This document shows, in pieces, positions 7,810-14,941 of a stretch of 22,854 bases of DNA. The stretch covers positions 1 to 22,854 of the forward strand of contig CAZWVJ010000027.1 of assembly GCA_964636865.1 (NCBI GenBank), written 5' to 3'. The position numbers and the translations under genes are program-made. The DNA is from B1SED10-75 sp964636865. Its GTDB lineage: Bacteria > Bacillota > Dethiobacteria > DTU022 > PWGO01. Each line of letters begins with the position of its first letter. The stretch's first letter is position 1. Under the pieces are notes generated by a model. The model was given only the letters and a program-made list of their open reading frames with translations. It ran no database searches and was not told the DNA's origin.

Positions 7810-7932
7810 TTTCGAGACACAATTCAGTTGTTATATGCAACTGGTGAAACAGTTCAGCAAACCACCGTAAGTATTGATATAGGTGCGAAAAAAATGGGCA
7901 TGGCAAGATATTATGAAGGGAAGGGAAGATGA
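7810..7932 (+). pseudogene. probable remnant of an IscB-like RNA-guided nuclease gene
   Basis: The frame starting at 7810 reads TIQLLYATGETVQQ followed by SIDIGAKKMGMA before a TGA at 7930-7932. In IscB proteins the N-terminal RRXRR/PLMP domain ends in an FTIQL strand followed within about 15 residues by the first RuvC motif, GIDxGsKxxG. The spacing and residues fit well, including the catalytic-position Asp. Upstream is a stop at 7807-7809 with no PLMP motif, and downstream the similarity ends after MGMA, so only about 35 codons survive. No start codon or ribosome binding site belongs to it. Its end touches the start of the ceramidase-like gene. This is recognition by eye; a chance resemblance cannot be excluded. 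Confidence 0.5.
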
Positions 7933-10145
7933 TGTTTTTAAATATATGTTTTGCGGGTAAAACATATTTAAAATCTTTCTTGCTTCTTCTGATGCCGGCA
8001 GTTCTGATACTGGCAGTCCTCGCCTGGAACTCTCAAGCGCAGGCAGAGGGAGATGAACTGTGGGCCGGCAGCGCCGCCGTGGAAGTTACGCCCACCGCGG
8101 AGATGATGGATCCCGAACAAAAGGGTCCAATTTACCTGGGTGGATACGGCGAGGCCCGCGAGGCATGCCCGGATCAGGTTTGGGACGACCTCTGGGCGCG
8201 CACCCTGTTAGTAGAGTCGGGCGGCAAAAGCGTTGCCATGACAGGCGTGGATTCCGTGGGCCTCCTCTATGACGACTGCCTGGAAATAAAGGAAATGGCT
8301 CGGGAGCAGCTGGCGGAAGAAGGGATCCATATTGACCACATCATCATTTCCTCCTCTCATACACACCATGCCCCCGATACCATGGGGCTGTGGGGCCCCA
8401 TGCCCTCTATGGAAGATGCCGGCGAAATACTTTCGCTCCTGGGAGGGCTCATATACTCCGAAATGGGTGGCCCGCCTCCCCTTGAAAGCGGGATAAACCC
8501 TCATTACCAGGAATTTATTCGCCGGCAGACCGCTCAATCAGTGGTAGAGGCGGCGCGTGATAAACGCGCCGTGGGAGACATCCGTTTCGGGAAGCAGGAA
8601 ACCACAGGGCTTATCCGAGACACCCGGGAACCGGAAGTAATGGATGAGAACATTTACGTAATGCACGTGGAAGATACCGCGGGAGAAACCATCAGTACCC
8701 TGGTAAAATGGGCCAGCCATCCGGAAACGGTGCTGGGCTTTTACGACGAAGCCATCACTTCCGATTATGTCCATTTCCTGCGGGAAACGGTAGAAGAAGA
8801 GTTGGGCGGCACCGCTGTTTTCATAAACGGGGCCATCGGCGGCCTGCTCACCTCTTTAAGGGTGGAAGTGGGGTATGGCACGGACAAAGAAGCAAGCATT
8901 CCCACCATGGAACACATAGGAAAAGAAGCTGGCAAAGCCGCCCTGCAGGCCGTAGAACACAGTGAGCCCGGGGAAGTGGAAAACATAGAAACCGTCCGCC
9001 GGAAATTATATCTTCCCCTGCAAAACCCCAACTTCTACGTGGCTGCCCTGGGAGGTTTTCTGGAGCGCGGGGTTTTTGTGGAGGGCAATCCTGCCCGCCG
9101 CGAACCTTTCCCGCCGGAGCTGGGCGGCACCGAAGTGGAAGTATTGACCGAGGTCATGGCCGTAAACATGGGAAAAGGCCAGTTTTTAACTGTCCCGGGA
9201 GAGATATATCCGGAGGTTGCCATCGGCGGCTACCATCCCCCCGAAAAAGCGCACAACCCTGATAAGCCCACCGAACCGGTTTTAACCGAGCACATGAGCG
9301 GGGAGTACAATTTCATAGTGGGATTGGCCAATGACCAGCTGGGATATATCATCCCCGCCAACGACTTTGTCCCCCTTGAGCAGGAAGGTATCTTCTGGGA
9401 AAGCGGTGAGCACCGGGTCAGCGGGGAAGAACTCTATGGCGAAACCAACTCCCTGGGGCCATCTACCGCCCCTATCCTTGCCGAGAAATCTGTCTGGCTG
9501 CTGGAGAGGCTCCAGCGCCGCACCGAAAAAATAGTAGAAGAATTTACTGCCGTCAACGAGGAACCGGTCCGCATTACCGGAGAAGATTTTAAAGACCTGC
9601 TGGAGATCTGGGATCAGGGCGCCCTGCTTTCCCTGAAGTTTGAAGGTGGGGAACTCCTTCTGCCCCGGGAAACTGTCGAAGAAACTGTTGAAGCTTCCGA
9701 TTCCCTGGAGTTCAGTGCCCAAAAGGCCGACCCCGGCCATATAAAACTGCCGGCGGGTTACAACCTGCTGGAGGGCCCCTGGGAAATCTCCCTGCAGGCA
9801 GACGACGAAATAATTGAAAACCTGGATCCGGCTGCGGAGCTATCCCTACAGTTTGATCCTTCCGAAAAAACCAACCTGCAAGAAACCGCTCTCTACGAAT
9901 TTGATGCGGCAGAGGAAGAATGGGAGCAGCTGGCAAAAAAGCCGGCAGAAAGCTTTACCGCAGCAAGTTCAATTGATTCCCTCAGCCACTTTGCCGTCCT
10001 GGAGAAGGAAACCTCCCCGCCCATAATTGTAAGCCCGCTCCTGCTCATTTTCTTCGGCGCGATAATCCTTATCCTGGCCCTGGTAGCAGTAATATTGATC
10101 ATATGGCGGCGTCGGAAAAAGCGCCACCTAAAAATAAAAATGTAA
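7929..10145 (+). CDS. membrane-anchored neutral/alkaline ceramidase-like enzyme
   Basis: A 738-residue exported protein. Residues 1-40 are a long signal peptide ending near AQA. The next 450 residues resemble the neutral/alkaline non-lysosomal ceramidase N-terminal domain: AGSAAVEVTP, YLGGYG, SSSHTHHAPD near residue 140 (zinc-ligand motif), WASHPE near 262 and FINGAIGG near 298. A beta-rich region (about 560-690, ending SLSHFAVL) precedes a C-terminal membrane helix (about 700-727) and a basic tail, so the enzyme faces outward and is anchored at its C-terminus. In this family the real substrate is often unknown, and bacteria of this type seldom make sphingolipids. GGGAAGGGAAG precedes tandem ATGs at 7929 and 7932. 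The oxidoreductase gene follows after a 35-bp gap and may share its message. Confidence 0.85.
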   Translation: MMFLNICFAGKTYLKSFLLLLMPAVLILAVLAWNSQAQAEGDELWAGSAAVEVTPTAEMMDPEQKGPIYLGGYGEAREACPDQVWDDLWARTLLVESGGKSVAMTGVDSVGLLYDDCLEIKEMAREQLAEEGIHIDHIIISSSHTHHAPDTMGLWGPMPSMEDAGEILSLLGGLIYSEMGGPPPLESGINPHYQEFIRRQTAQSVVEAARDKRAVGDIRFGKQETTGLIRDTREPEVMDENIYVMHVEDTAGETISTLVKWASHPETVLGFYDEAITSDYVHFLRETVEEELGGTAVFINGAIGGLLTSLRVEVGYGTDKEASIPTMEHIGKEAGKAALQAVEHSEPGEVENIETVRRKLYLPLQNPNFYVAALGGFLERGVFVEGNPARREPFPPELGGTEVEVLTEVMAVNMGKGQFLTVPGEIYPEVAIGGYHPPEKAHNPDKPTEPVLTEHMSGEYNFIVGLANDQLGYIIPANDFVPLEQEGIFWESGEHRVSGEELYGETNSLGPSTAPILAEKSVWLLERLQRRTEKIVEEFTAVNEEPVRITGEDFKDLLEIWDQGALLSLKFEGGELLLPRETVEETVEASDSLEFSAQKADPGHIKLPAGYNLLEGPWEISLQADDEIIENLDPAAELSLQFDPSEKTNLQETALYEFDAAEEEWEQLAKKPAESFTAASSIDSLSHFAVLEKETSPPIIVSPLLLIFFGAIILILALVAVILIIWRRRKKRHLKIKM

Positions 10146-10180
10146 TAATAAATAATAAGCAAGGGAAAGGGGGAAAAATT

Positions 10181-11716
10181 ATGGCGGATACAGGAAAAAG
10201 CAATAAAGGGGAAGCAAGTAATTCTGAAGCGCGGAGTAATATGGAGAGCGGTGAAAAATATGATGTCATAGTAATTGGCACCGGCATGGGAGGATCTGCT
10301 TGCGGCGCTATTTTGGCGAAACACGGCTTCAAAGTTCTCATCCTGGAAAAAAACCCCCGTGTTGGCGGCTCGTGTTCGTATTATGAAAAAGAGGGTTTTA
10401 AAGTTGATATGGGCACGCATATGTTTATCCGCGGCAACAAGGGTCCTTTTGGAGAATGTACCCGGCGGTTGGGCATGGGTACCCCCCTGAAATTCGTCAG
10501 GACGCCCGGTCTTGCCTGGGTCCGCGGGTTTAATGTTGATGCCTGCATGCCCGCAAGTTATGCGCGAATGCCCGCCTTTCTCCTCCGATCCCTTATTCAG
10601 GCGGAGGTTCCCGCTAAAAAAATACCTTCCATAACCCGTTTTTTCATCGATACTATGCGTATGTCCGAAGACAAGATTGAAGAATGGAACGGGCGCACCG
10701 TGGAGGATTACATTTCTCTTTACACCGATGATCCCTTTCTTCACTCCATAATGGGCTATCTTATCAGTTTGTATTTTATTTTACCTTCCTGGCAATCCTC
10801 CGCCGGGGAAGCCATCTGGAATTTCCAGCATTTCGTGCGAGACAAAAGCCTGGGTTATCCCAAGGGAGGGGCGGTAGTAATTCCCCAGACCTTTTTGGAA
10901 GGCGCCGAGATGCATGGCGCCCAAGTTCTCACTGATACGCCTGTGGAAAAAATCATCGTGGAAAACGGCGGGGTAGCCGGCGTTGTTAGTGAGGGGAATG
11001 CGAAATTTTATGCCCCTGTGGTGGTATCCACCACTGCACTGGAAGATACTGTTAGGAAATTGGTGGGGCGCGATTATTTCCCATCTTCCTATGTAGAAAT
11101 GACGGAATCCATTAAAAGCAGTTATATTGCCGTGCAGGCTAAAGTGGGGCTGCAGAAAAAAGTTACTGAAGTGGGCTGTGTTTGCGGGAGCTATCCCTTT
11201 AAGGTCCCCCGGGATAATATTACTCCGGATTCTATGCGGGAGAAGTTCCAGTTAGTAGAAATAGGCAAGCATCCCGAAAGTACTGCCCTTTATTGCCCCA
11301 TTCCTTCTAATTTCGACCCTGACCTGGCACCGCCGGGGATGCAGCTTTTGACCGGCTGCTCCGTGGCGCCGACTACAGACATAGAACTGCAGGATCCCCC
11401 CCGGGTTTGGATCGACAACATGCTAACTGCCCTTTACGAGATGGTGCCTAATGCAAAAGAAAACGTGTTATTTGAAGATACCTTCACCGTGGATGCCATT
11501 GCCAGCTGGATTGGAAAAACCTCGGGGGCTGCAGTTACCACCGGACAGACCCCCGACCAGGTTGGTGACAAGCGCCCCGGCTATCGTACGCCTATCAAAG
11601 GGCTCTACGTTTGCGGTGACGGCGCCGGCGCGCGAGGAGTAGGAACCGAACTGGCATGTCAGAGTGGAATGGAATGCGCTGATCTCATTAATCTTGAGAA
11701 CACCGGGAATGCTTAA
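10181..11716 (+). CDS. FAD-dependent oxidoreductase, phytoene desaturase-like
   Basis: A 511-residue flavoprotein of the phytoene desaturase / retinol saturase-like NAD(P)/FAD oxidoreductase group. After a 25-residue polar leader, the dinucleotide-binding motif is VIVIGTGMGGSACGAILAKHG (GTGMGG at 33-38), ending in Glu56; VGGSCSYYEKEGFKVDMGTHMF follows, typical of the CrtI group. The C-terminal flavin motif is GLYVCGDGAGARGVGTELA. The substrate cannot be read from sequence; no carotenoid genes are nearby. I place the start at the ATG at 10181, after AAGGGAAAGGGGGAA, rather than at an in-frame ATG at 10103 that would overlap the preceding gene by 43 bp with no binding site. The gap to the ceramidase-like gene is 35 bp, so co-transcription is likely. 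Confidence 0.88.
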   Translation: MADTGKSNKGEASNSEARSNMESGEKYDVIVIGTGMGGSACGAILAKHGFKVLILEKNPRVGGSCSYYEKEGFKVDMGTHMFIRGNKGPFGECTRRLGMGTPLKFVRTPGLAWVRGFNVDACMPASYARMPAFLLRSLIQAEVPAKKIPSITRFFIDTMRMSEDKIEEWNGRTVEDYISLYTDDPFLHSIMGYLISLYFILPSWQSSAGEAIWNFQHFVRDKSLGYPKGGAVVIPQTFLEGAEMHGAQVLTDTPVEKIIVENGGVAGVVSEGNAKFYAPVVVSTTALEDTVRKLVGRDYFPSSYVEMTESIKSSYIAVQAKVGLQKKVTEVGCVCGSYPFKVPRDNITPDSMREKFQLVEIGKHPESTALYCPIPSNFDPDLAPPGMQLLTGCSVAPTTDIELQDPPRVWIDNMLTALYEMVPNAKENVLFEDTFTVDAIASWIGKTSGAAVTTGQTPDQVGDKRPGYRTPIKGLYVCGDGAGARGVGTELACQSGMECADLINLENTGNA

Positions 11717-11732
11717 ACTTGTGGGTAAGCTG

Positions 11733-11798
11733 TGTGTTAACTTGTTAATTTATTTCACAACCCCACAACCTTACACTGCGTGTTAACTTGTTAACTTA
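11733..11798 (+). repeat. dispersed GTTAAC repeat, two copies
   Basis: Two copies (11733-11752 with TTAATT in the second half; 11779-11798 starting CGTGTT) directly downstream of the oxidoreductase stop, both in the common orientation. Confidence 0.8.
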
Positions 11799-11960
11799 TT
11801 TGATAAGAAATTTTGAAATTACTTTATGAGGGCCTGTGTGCATTAATAGTAGCCGCACAGATTTTGTGGGAGGCATTTACCTCGAGGGCATAGCTTACTC
11901 GACCCGCGTTTTCCTGCTACCGTGGAACCCATATTCTGTATATATCTCGAAGAACCGTTA

Positions 11961-12755
11961 TTATGTAGTTGCCTGCTTGCCTTTTCTCCTTTTTTGAATA
12001 AGCCAGGAGGCAAGAACGATGGTTACTACTATGGCTACCATGATGGCTGTAACTCCCCATGTGGTAGTCACTCCAAAGAAACGCTGGATAGGCTCCATGG
12101 CATAATAAAATGCCGGAACCAGTATGGAAAAACCGGCTATTCCGCCTACTACTACTGCCAGAAAGATGTTGCGTCCGCTCAATCCCAGTATTTTGCCGAT
12201 TACGGGGCCGAATATTCCTCCGGAGCCCCGCATGGGAAAAGTAACCAGTAGAGCCAATCCCACGGTGGAGAATTTTCCTAACCACTTCTTTTCTTCTACG
12301 GTCTTTTGGCTGTTTTTTTCTATATTATCGAAAAATCGTCCTATAAAAGGAATAAATTTTATTACCTTCCAGTTTAACACCATCCACATAGCACAAATAA
12401 TATCATCAAAAGCAAGAGCCAGGACCATCAAGGGCATTGAAACAGTTGGATATGCTTCTACCAAACCCGCTCCGATGGGAGCTACCATTTCTTTCCCTAC
12501 TGCCACCAGGTAGAGAATTACTGCACCCAATACTTCCGGAAACGCTTCCGGCCCAACCAATAAGCGGAGGACGCCGAGGAAAATAAAATATATAATCACC
12601 GGACCTATTATGCGGAGCACTATATTTAGCTTACCTCTCTCCGCCATTTCACCTTTAATACCTTTTAATCTTTCGATTTCGTCATAGAGATAATTCTTCG
12701 CCCGCGTAGAAAGAGGGGGCTTGCCGGAAGAATTAACATCAGAGGAATTTCCCAT
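11961..12755 (-). CDS. membrane protein, small multidrug export (PF06695)-like
   Basis: A 264-residue integral membrane protein with a 45-residue polar N-terminal region followed by about six hydrophobic segments. The segment LLVTFPMRGSGGIFGPVIGKILGLSGRNIFLAVVVGG resembles the conserved PLPGTGAWTG-type loop plus helix of the Sm_multidrug_ex family, though the usual ELRGAIP motif is not obvious; MVLALAFDDIICAMW occupies about that position. The family name is historical and transport is unproven. The C-terminus is basic (QKRRKGKQ), as expected for a cytoplasmic tail. A purine-rich AAAGGATGGAG lies before the ATG. It is a single reverse-strand gene; a 16-bp palindrome at 12803-12818 lies in its upstream region. 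Confidence 0.72.
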   Translation of the reverse strand: MGNSSDVNSSGKPPLSTRAKNYLYDEIERLKGIKGEMAERGKLNIVLRIIGPVIIYFIFLGVLRLLVGPEAFPEVLGAVILYLVAVGKEMVAPIGAGLVEAYPTVSMPLMVLALAFDDIICAMWMVLNWKVIKFIPFIGRFFDNIEKNSQKTVEEKKWLGKFSTVGLALLVTFPMRGSGGIFGPVIGKILGLSGRNIFLAVVVGGIAGFSILVPAFYYAMEPIQRFFGVTTTWGVTAIMVAIVVTIVLASWLIQKRRKGKQATT

Positions 12756-12802
12756 TTTTTTGCTCCATCCTTTACCCCTAGAATATAAGTACTTGACTAT
12801 TG

Positions 12803-12818
12803 TTATAGTATACTATAA
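12803..12818. promoter_or_regulatory. 16-bp perfect palindrome, possible operator
   Basis: TTATAGTATACTATAA is perfectly self-complementary and lies about 50 bp before the start of the reverse-strand membrane protein gene. It overlaps -10-like strings on both strands (TATACT reverse, TATAAT forward), so it may be a repressor site or simply a bidirectional AT-rich promoter core. Confidence 0.35.
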
Positions 12819-12884
12819 TTTATTTTTTCACCGAAGAAAATATTATCACAATATGAACCTTCCTACAACAAAAATTTTATAACA

Positions 12885-13000
12885 GGGGACGGTTTTTCGT
12901 TTTGAAACGGCCTGCTCTTCCTTTGTGGTAGAAAAGGAAGCAAGCTAGGCAAGCGACATTTCCTTGCCTGCAAACGAAGAACCATTTTTGCGTTTTATTT
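12885..13000. mobile_element. MITE-like hairpin-rich element 1
   Basis: Roughly 115 bp with imperfect inverted ends: GGGGACGGTTTTTCGTTTT at the left and, on the reverse strand, AATGGTTCTTCGTTTGCAGG at the right. It contains two hairpins, CTTCCTTT/AAAGGAAG and AGGCAAG/CTTGCCT. It codes for nothing and resembles the GGGACGGTTCTTCG-type palindromic repeats scattered in Clostridia. Boundaries are approximate. The surrounding gene-free stretch (12756-13181) otherwise holds only the palindrome at 12803 and AT-rich sequence. Confidence 0.55.
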
Positions 13001-13181
13001 GCATTTTATCTGCGTTTTAAGAAAGTTCTTCCCAAAGTATAATGCTTTATGGGATTGCTCCAATCCGTCTCTGCGTTATAAATTAGTTAAATATTTTACC
13101 CCTTCCTTTTTATATGGATAAAATGATAGAATATTCTTAAAAGAAATGTTTAACTATATATTATAGAGGGGAGGGTGAAAA

Positions 13182-13343
13182 ATGAGTGTAAACAAAACCA
13201 GAGGATTCTTGTATCAGATGGCACGGTTACTGGGTGATTATAATGCAGTTTCCAGCGGTAGTACCAAAAAAATGGGTAAAAGAGCAGGCAGGAGAGTAGC
13301 TGGAAGAGCTGCAGGTAAAGGCATGAGAAAAATGTTTAAATAA
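13182..13343 (+). CDS. small basic conserved hypothetical protein (53 residues)
   Basis: An open frame of 53 codons beginning MSVNKTRGFLYQMARLLGDY and ending in a Gly/Arg/Lys-rich tail (KRAGRRVAGRAAGKGMRKMFK). It has a strong ribosome binding site (GGGGAGGGTG, 13168-13177) at proper spacing. Very similar short proteins, with the NKTRGFLYKLARxLGD start and the GKR..RRaaGKatGrgLRKlFK tail, occur as conserved hypothetical proteins in Bacilli and Clostridia. The strong positive charge suggests nucleic-acid or membrane association, but no role is known to me. It lies alone between two MITE-like elements. Confidence 0.8.
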   Translation: MSVNKTRGFLYQMARLLGDYNAVSSGSTKKMGKRAGRRVAGRAAGKGMRKMFK

Positions 13344-13366
13344 GCGAACGAAGGGAACGAACACTG

Positions 13367-13389
13367 TGTGTTAACTTGTGTTAACTTGA
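13367..13389 (+). repeat. dispersed GTTAAC repeat, 23-bp variant
   Basis: TGTGTTAACTTGTGTTAACT then TGA: a copy in which the linker between the two GTTAAC cores is lengthened by 2 bp. It begins 24 bp after the stop of the 53-residue gene and is preceded by ACAC, as is the copy after ttcA. Confidence 0.7.
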
Positions 13390-13480
13390 AGTGGGGCTGG
13401 CATTTCCATTATGTTTTATGTTTGGCGTTTTAACATAAGGGAAGTGTGTGCTAATTTGCCAACTTTCACAAAAGAAAAGG

Positions 13481-13621
13481 AATGGCTCTTCGTTTGTAGG
13501 CATTGAAACGCTTGGACGGTTACCTTTTTTTGCAGATGAGGGAAACGGTTTTCCTCATCTGCTTGCCTTCCTTTTCTGCCGCAGCTGAAAGGCGAGCTGC
13601 ATTAAAACGAAGAACCATCCC
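13481..13621. mobile_element. MITE-like hairpin-rich element 2
   Basis: About 140 bp with imperfect terminal inverted repeats: GGAATGGCTCTTCGTTTG at the left and, on the reverse strand, GGGATGGTTCTTCGTTTTAA at the right. Inside is a 14-bp hairpin (13532-13545 with 13549-13562, arms GCAGATGAGGGAAA and TTTTCCTCATCTGC, loop CGG) and a shorter GCAGCT/AGCTGC stem. Its ends match element 1, so both belong to one family. It directly abuts the 3' end of the Gmad2 lipoprotein gene and may act as its terminator. The rest of the gene-free stretch 13344-13646 holds the dispersed repeat at 13367. Confidence 0.6.
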
Positions 13622-13646
13622 AAAATGATTTCCCTGTTTTTTGCAA

Positions 13647-14603
13647 TTATTCAAGTGTCAAAGGCAGTTCCACTACATTTTCCTCGATACCTTCTTCAGG
13701 GCATTGGGAGTATAATGTTACTAAAAATTCTTCACCATCTGCTATTTCTTGCGGTAAAGTCAAATTTATTTCAAAATATCCCCATTGATAGCCATGGCCA
13801 CCGGTGTGTCCGCTCTCCAGCTCTTCCCCTTCGTTGTCGTAAATTCTGTAGTTGACAGTTCCTTCAAAAACATGCTCTATGCCTTCTACTTGAAAGCTTC
13901 TGGAAACAGTGCTTTCCGGCTCGGGAGAAAAGACCTTTATTTCTTCAGACTCTGCCACAATAGGTGGTAGGTAATCGATTCCAAAAAGTGTTGGCACAAA
14001 TTCTGTCACAAATTTTACCGGTACATCAACAGGTTCCACTGTTTTTAAGTCATAGGGGTAGTATGGGTCGGTGGGAATTTCTTCCTCTTCTGTGGGTTCC
14101 ATATAATTAACTTTTACCTGGAGTTCCTCATCTTCCTCTATTACCTCAGTTATTTCCACATCGTACCCCTTCGTTTCTTTTTTCCCATAGGTAGCAAGCA
14201 GATAAAGGGTACCTTCATATTCCCTTGCCTGGGAAAGCTTAATATCACGGGAATTTTCGATCCACTCTTCTATTTCACCGGGATAATCCATAACTTGAGC
14301 TTCCTCTTCCTCAAAAAGTGCTCTTAAAAACCTGTCTTCTTCTATTTCAAATTCGTAGGTTTCATTTGTGCTTACTATCTCTCCGTATTCTTCCCATCCT
14401 TCAAAGGTAAAACCTTCACCGGGAGTAGCGTCAAGTATCACATGTTCTTCATCGGAGTAAACGCCGTCACCTCCCACTGTACCGCCATCCTCCGGCACAA
14501 CTTCAATGCTAACTTCGTGCTCCACCGTGCAGCCAATCAAAGTAGCTATGAAGGCTGCAGAAATAATAACTATTATCCATGATACATTTTTTTTCATCTT
14601 CAT
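13647..14603 (-). CDS. lipoprotein with InlB-type repeat and Gmad2 domain
   Basis: A 318-residue predicted lipoprotein. The signal segment (residues 7-24) ends TLIGC, with Cys25 as the lipidation site. Residues 30-95 (VVPEDGGTVGGDG..., ATPGEGFTFEGWEE..., FLRALFEEEE) form a beta-rich repeat of the 'divergent InlB B-repeat' type seen in surface proteins. Residues about 222-318 (IKVFSPEPESTVSRSFQVEG ... ENVVELPLTLE) match the Gmad2 immunoglobulin-like domain, which is linked to sporulation and cell-surface proteins in Firmicutes. The protein is strongly acidic. The start (ATG AAG ATG) is preceded by AAGGGCGAGG. It appears to be a monocistronic surface protein; the ligand is unknown. Confidence 0.82.
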   Translation of the reverse strand: MKMKKNVSWIIVIISAAFIATLIGCTVEHEVSIEVVPEDGGTVGGDGVYSDEEHVILDATPGEGFTFEGWEEYGEIVSTNETYEFEIEEDRFLRALFEEEEAQVMDYPGEIEEWIENSRDIKLSQAREYEGTLYLLATYGKKETKGYDVEITEVIEEDEELQVKVNYMEPTEEEEIPTDPYYPYDLKTVEPVDVPVKFVTEFVPTLFGIDYLPPIVAESEEIKVFSPEPESTVSRSFQVEGIEHVFEGTVNYRIYDNEGEELESGHTGGHGYQWGYFEINLTLPQEIADGEEFLVTLYSQCPEEGIEENVVELPLTLE

Positions 14604-14941
14604 ATTATCCTCGCCCTTCTTTAATTTTAATTATAATACACCTGTTTGCTTGTAATTGCTTTATCAATATTTGCAAGCGACAGGTACCTTTATAATGCAT
14701 ATATATAAATTCATTTTATGACCGGCAGTCCCCGGTATCCCTTTTATGTTACCGGTGCTTTCCACAAATATCCATTAACTCTTTTTTCTAATTTCTATAT
14801 GTCTATTATACAAAAAAGTTTCTTCAACTTCTCTTCAATGTTTTTATTCAACAACAGGCGGATAATTCCTGCATTTTTAAGTACACATTTAACTTATTTG
14901 CTTTTTAACCCGGCGCGACTTAAGGCTTAATGACGTGTTGC
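14604..14941. other. gene-free stretch between lipoprotein and ZIP genes
   Basis: It carries the upstream region of the lipoprotein gene (reverse-strand TATAAT at 14635-14630, no convincing -35) and the 3' flank of the ZIP gene. I see no gene, clear terminator or repeat. Confidence 0.4.

Noticed and set aside
10103..10180. An upstream start for the oxidoreductase
   Set aside because: It would overlap the preceding gene's 3' end without a binding site, while the ATG at 10181 has a strong one.
9893..10744. A 283-residue reverse-strand frame
   Set aside because: It is antisense to the ends of two convincing genes, has no family resemblance and no binding site.
11717..11960. A possible terminator GCTTA/TAAGC just after the oxidoreductase stop
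   Set aside because: Only 5 bp of stem with a long loop and no T run; the region is better described by its two dispersed repeats.
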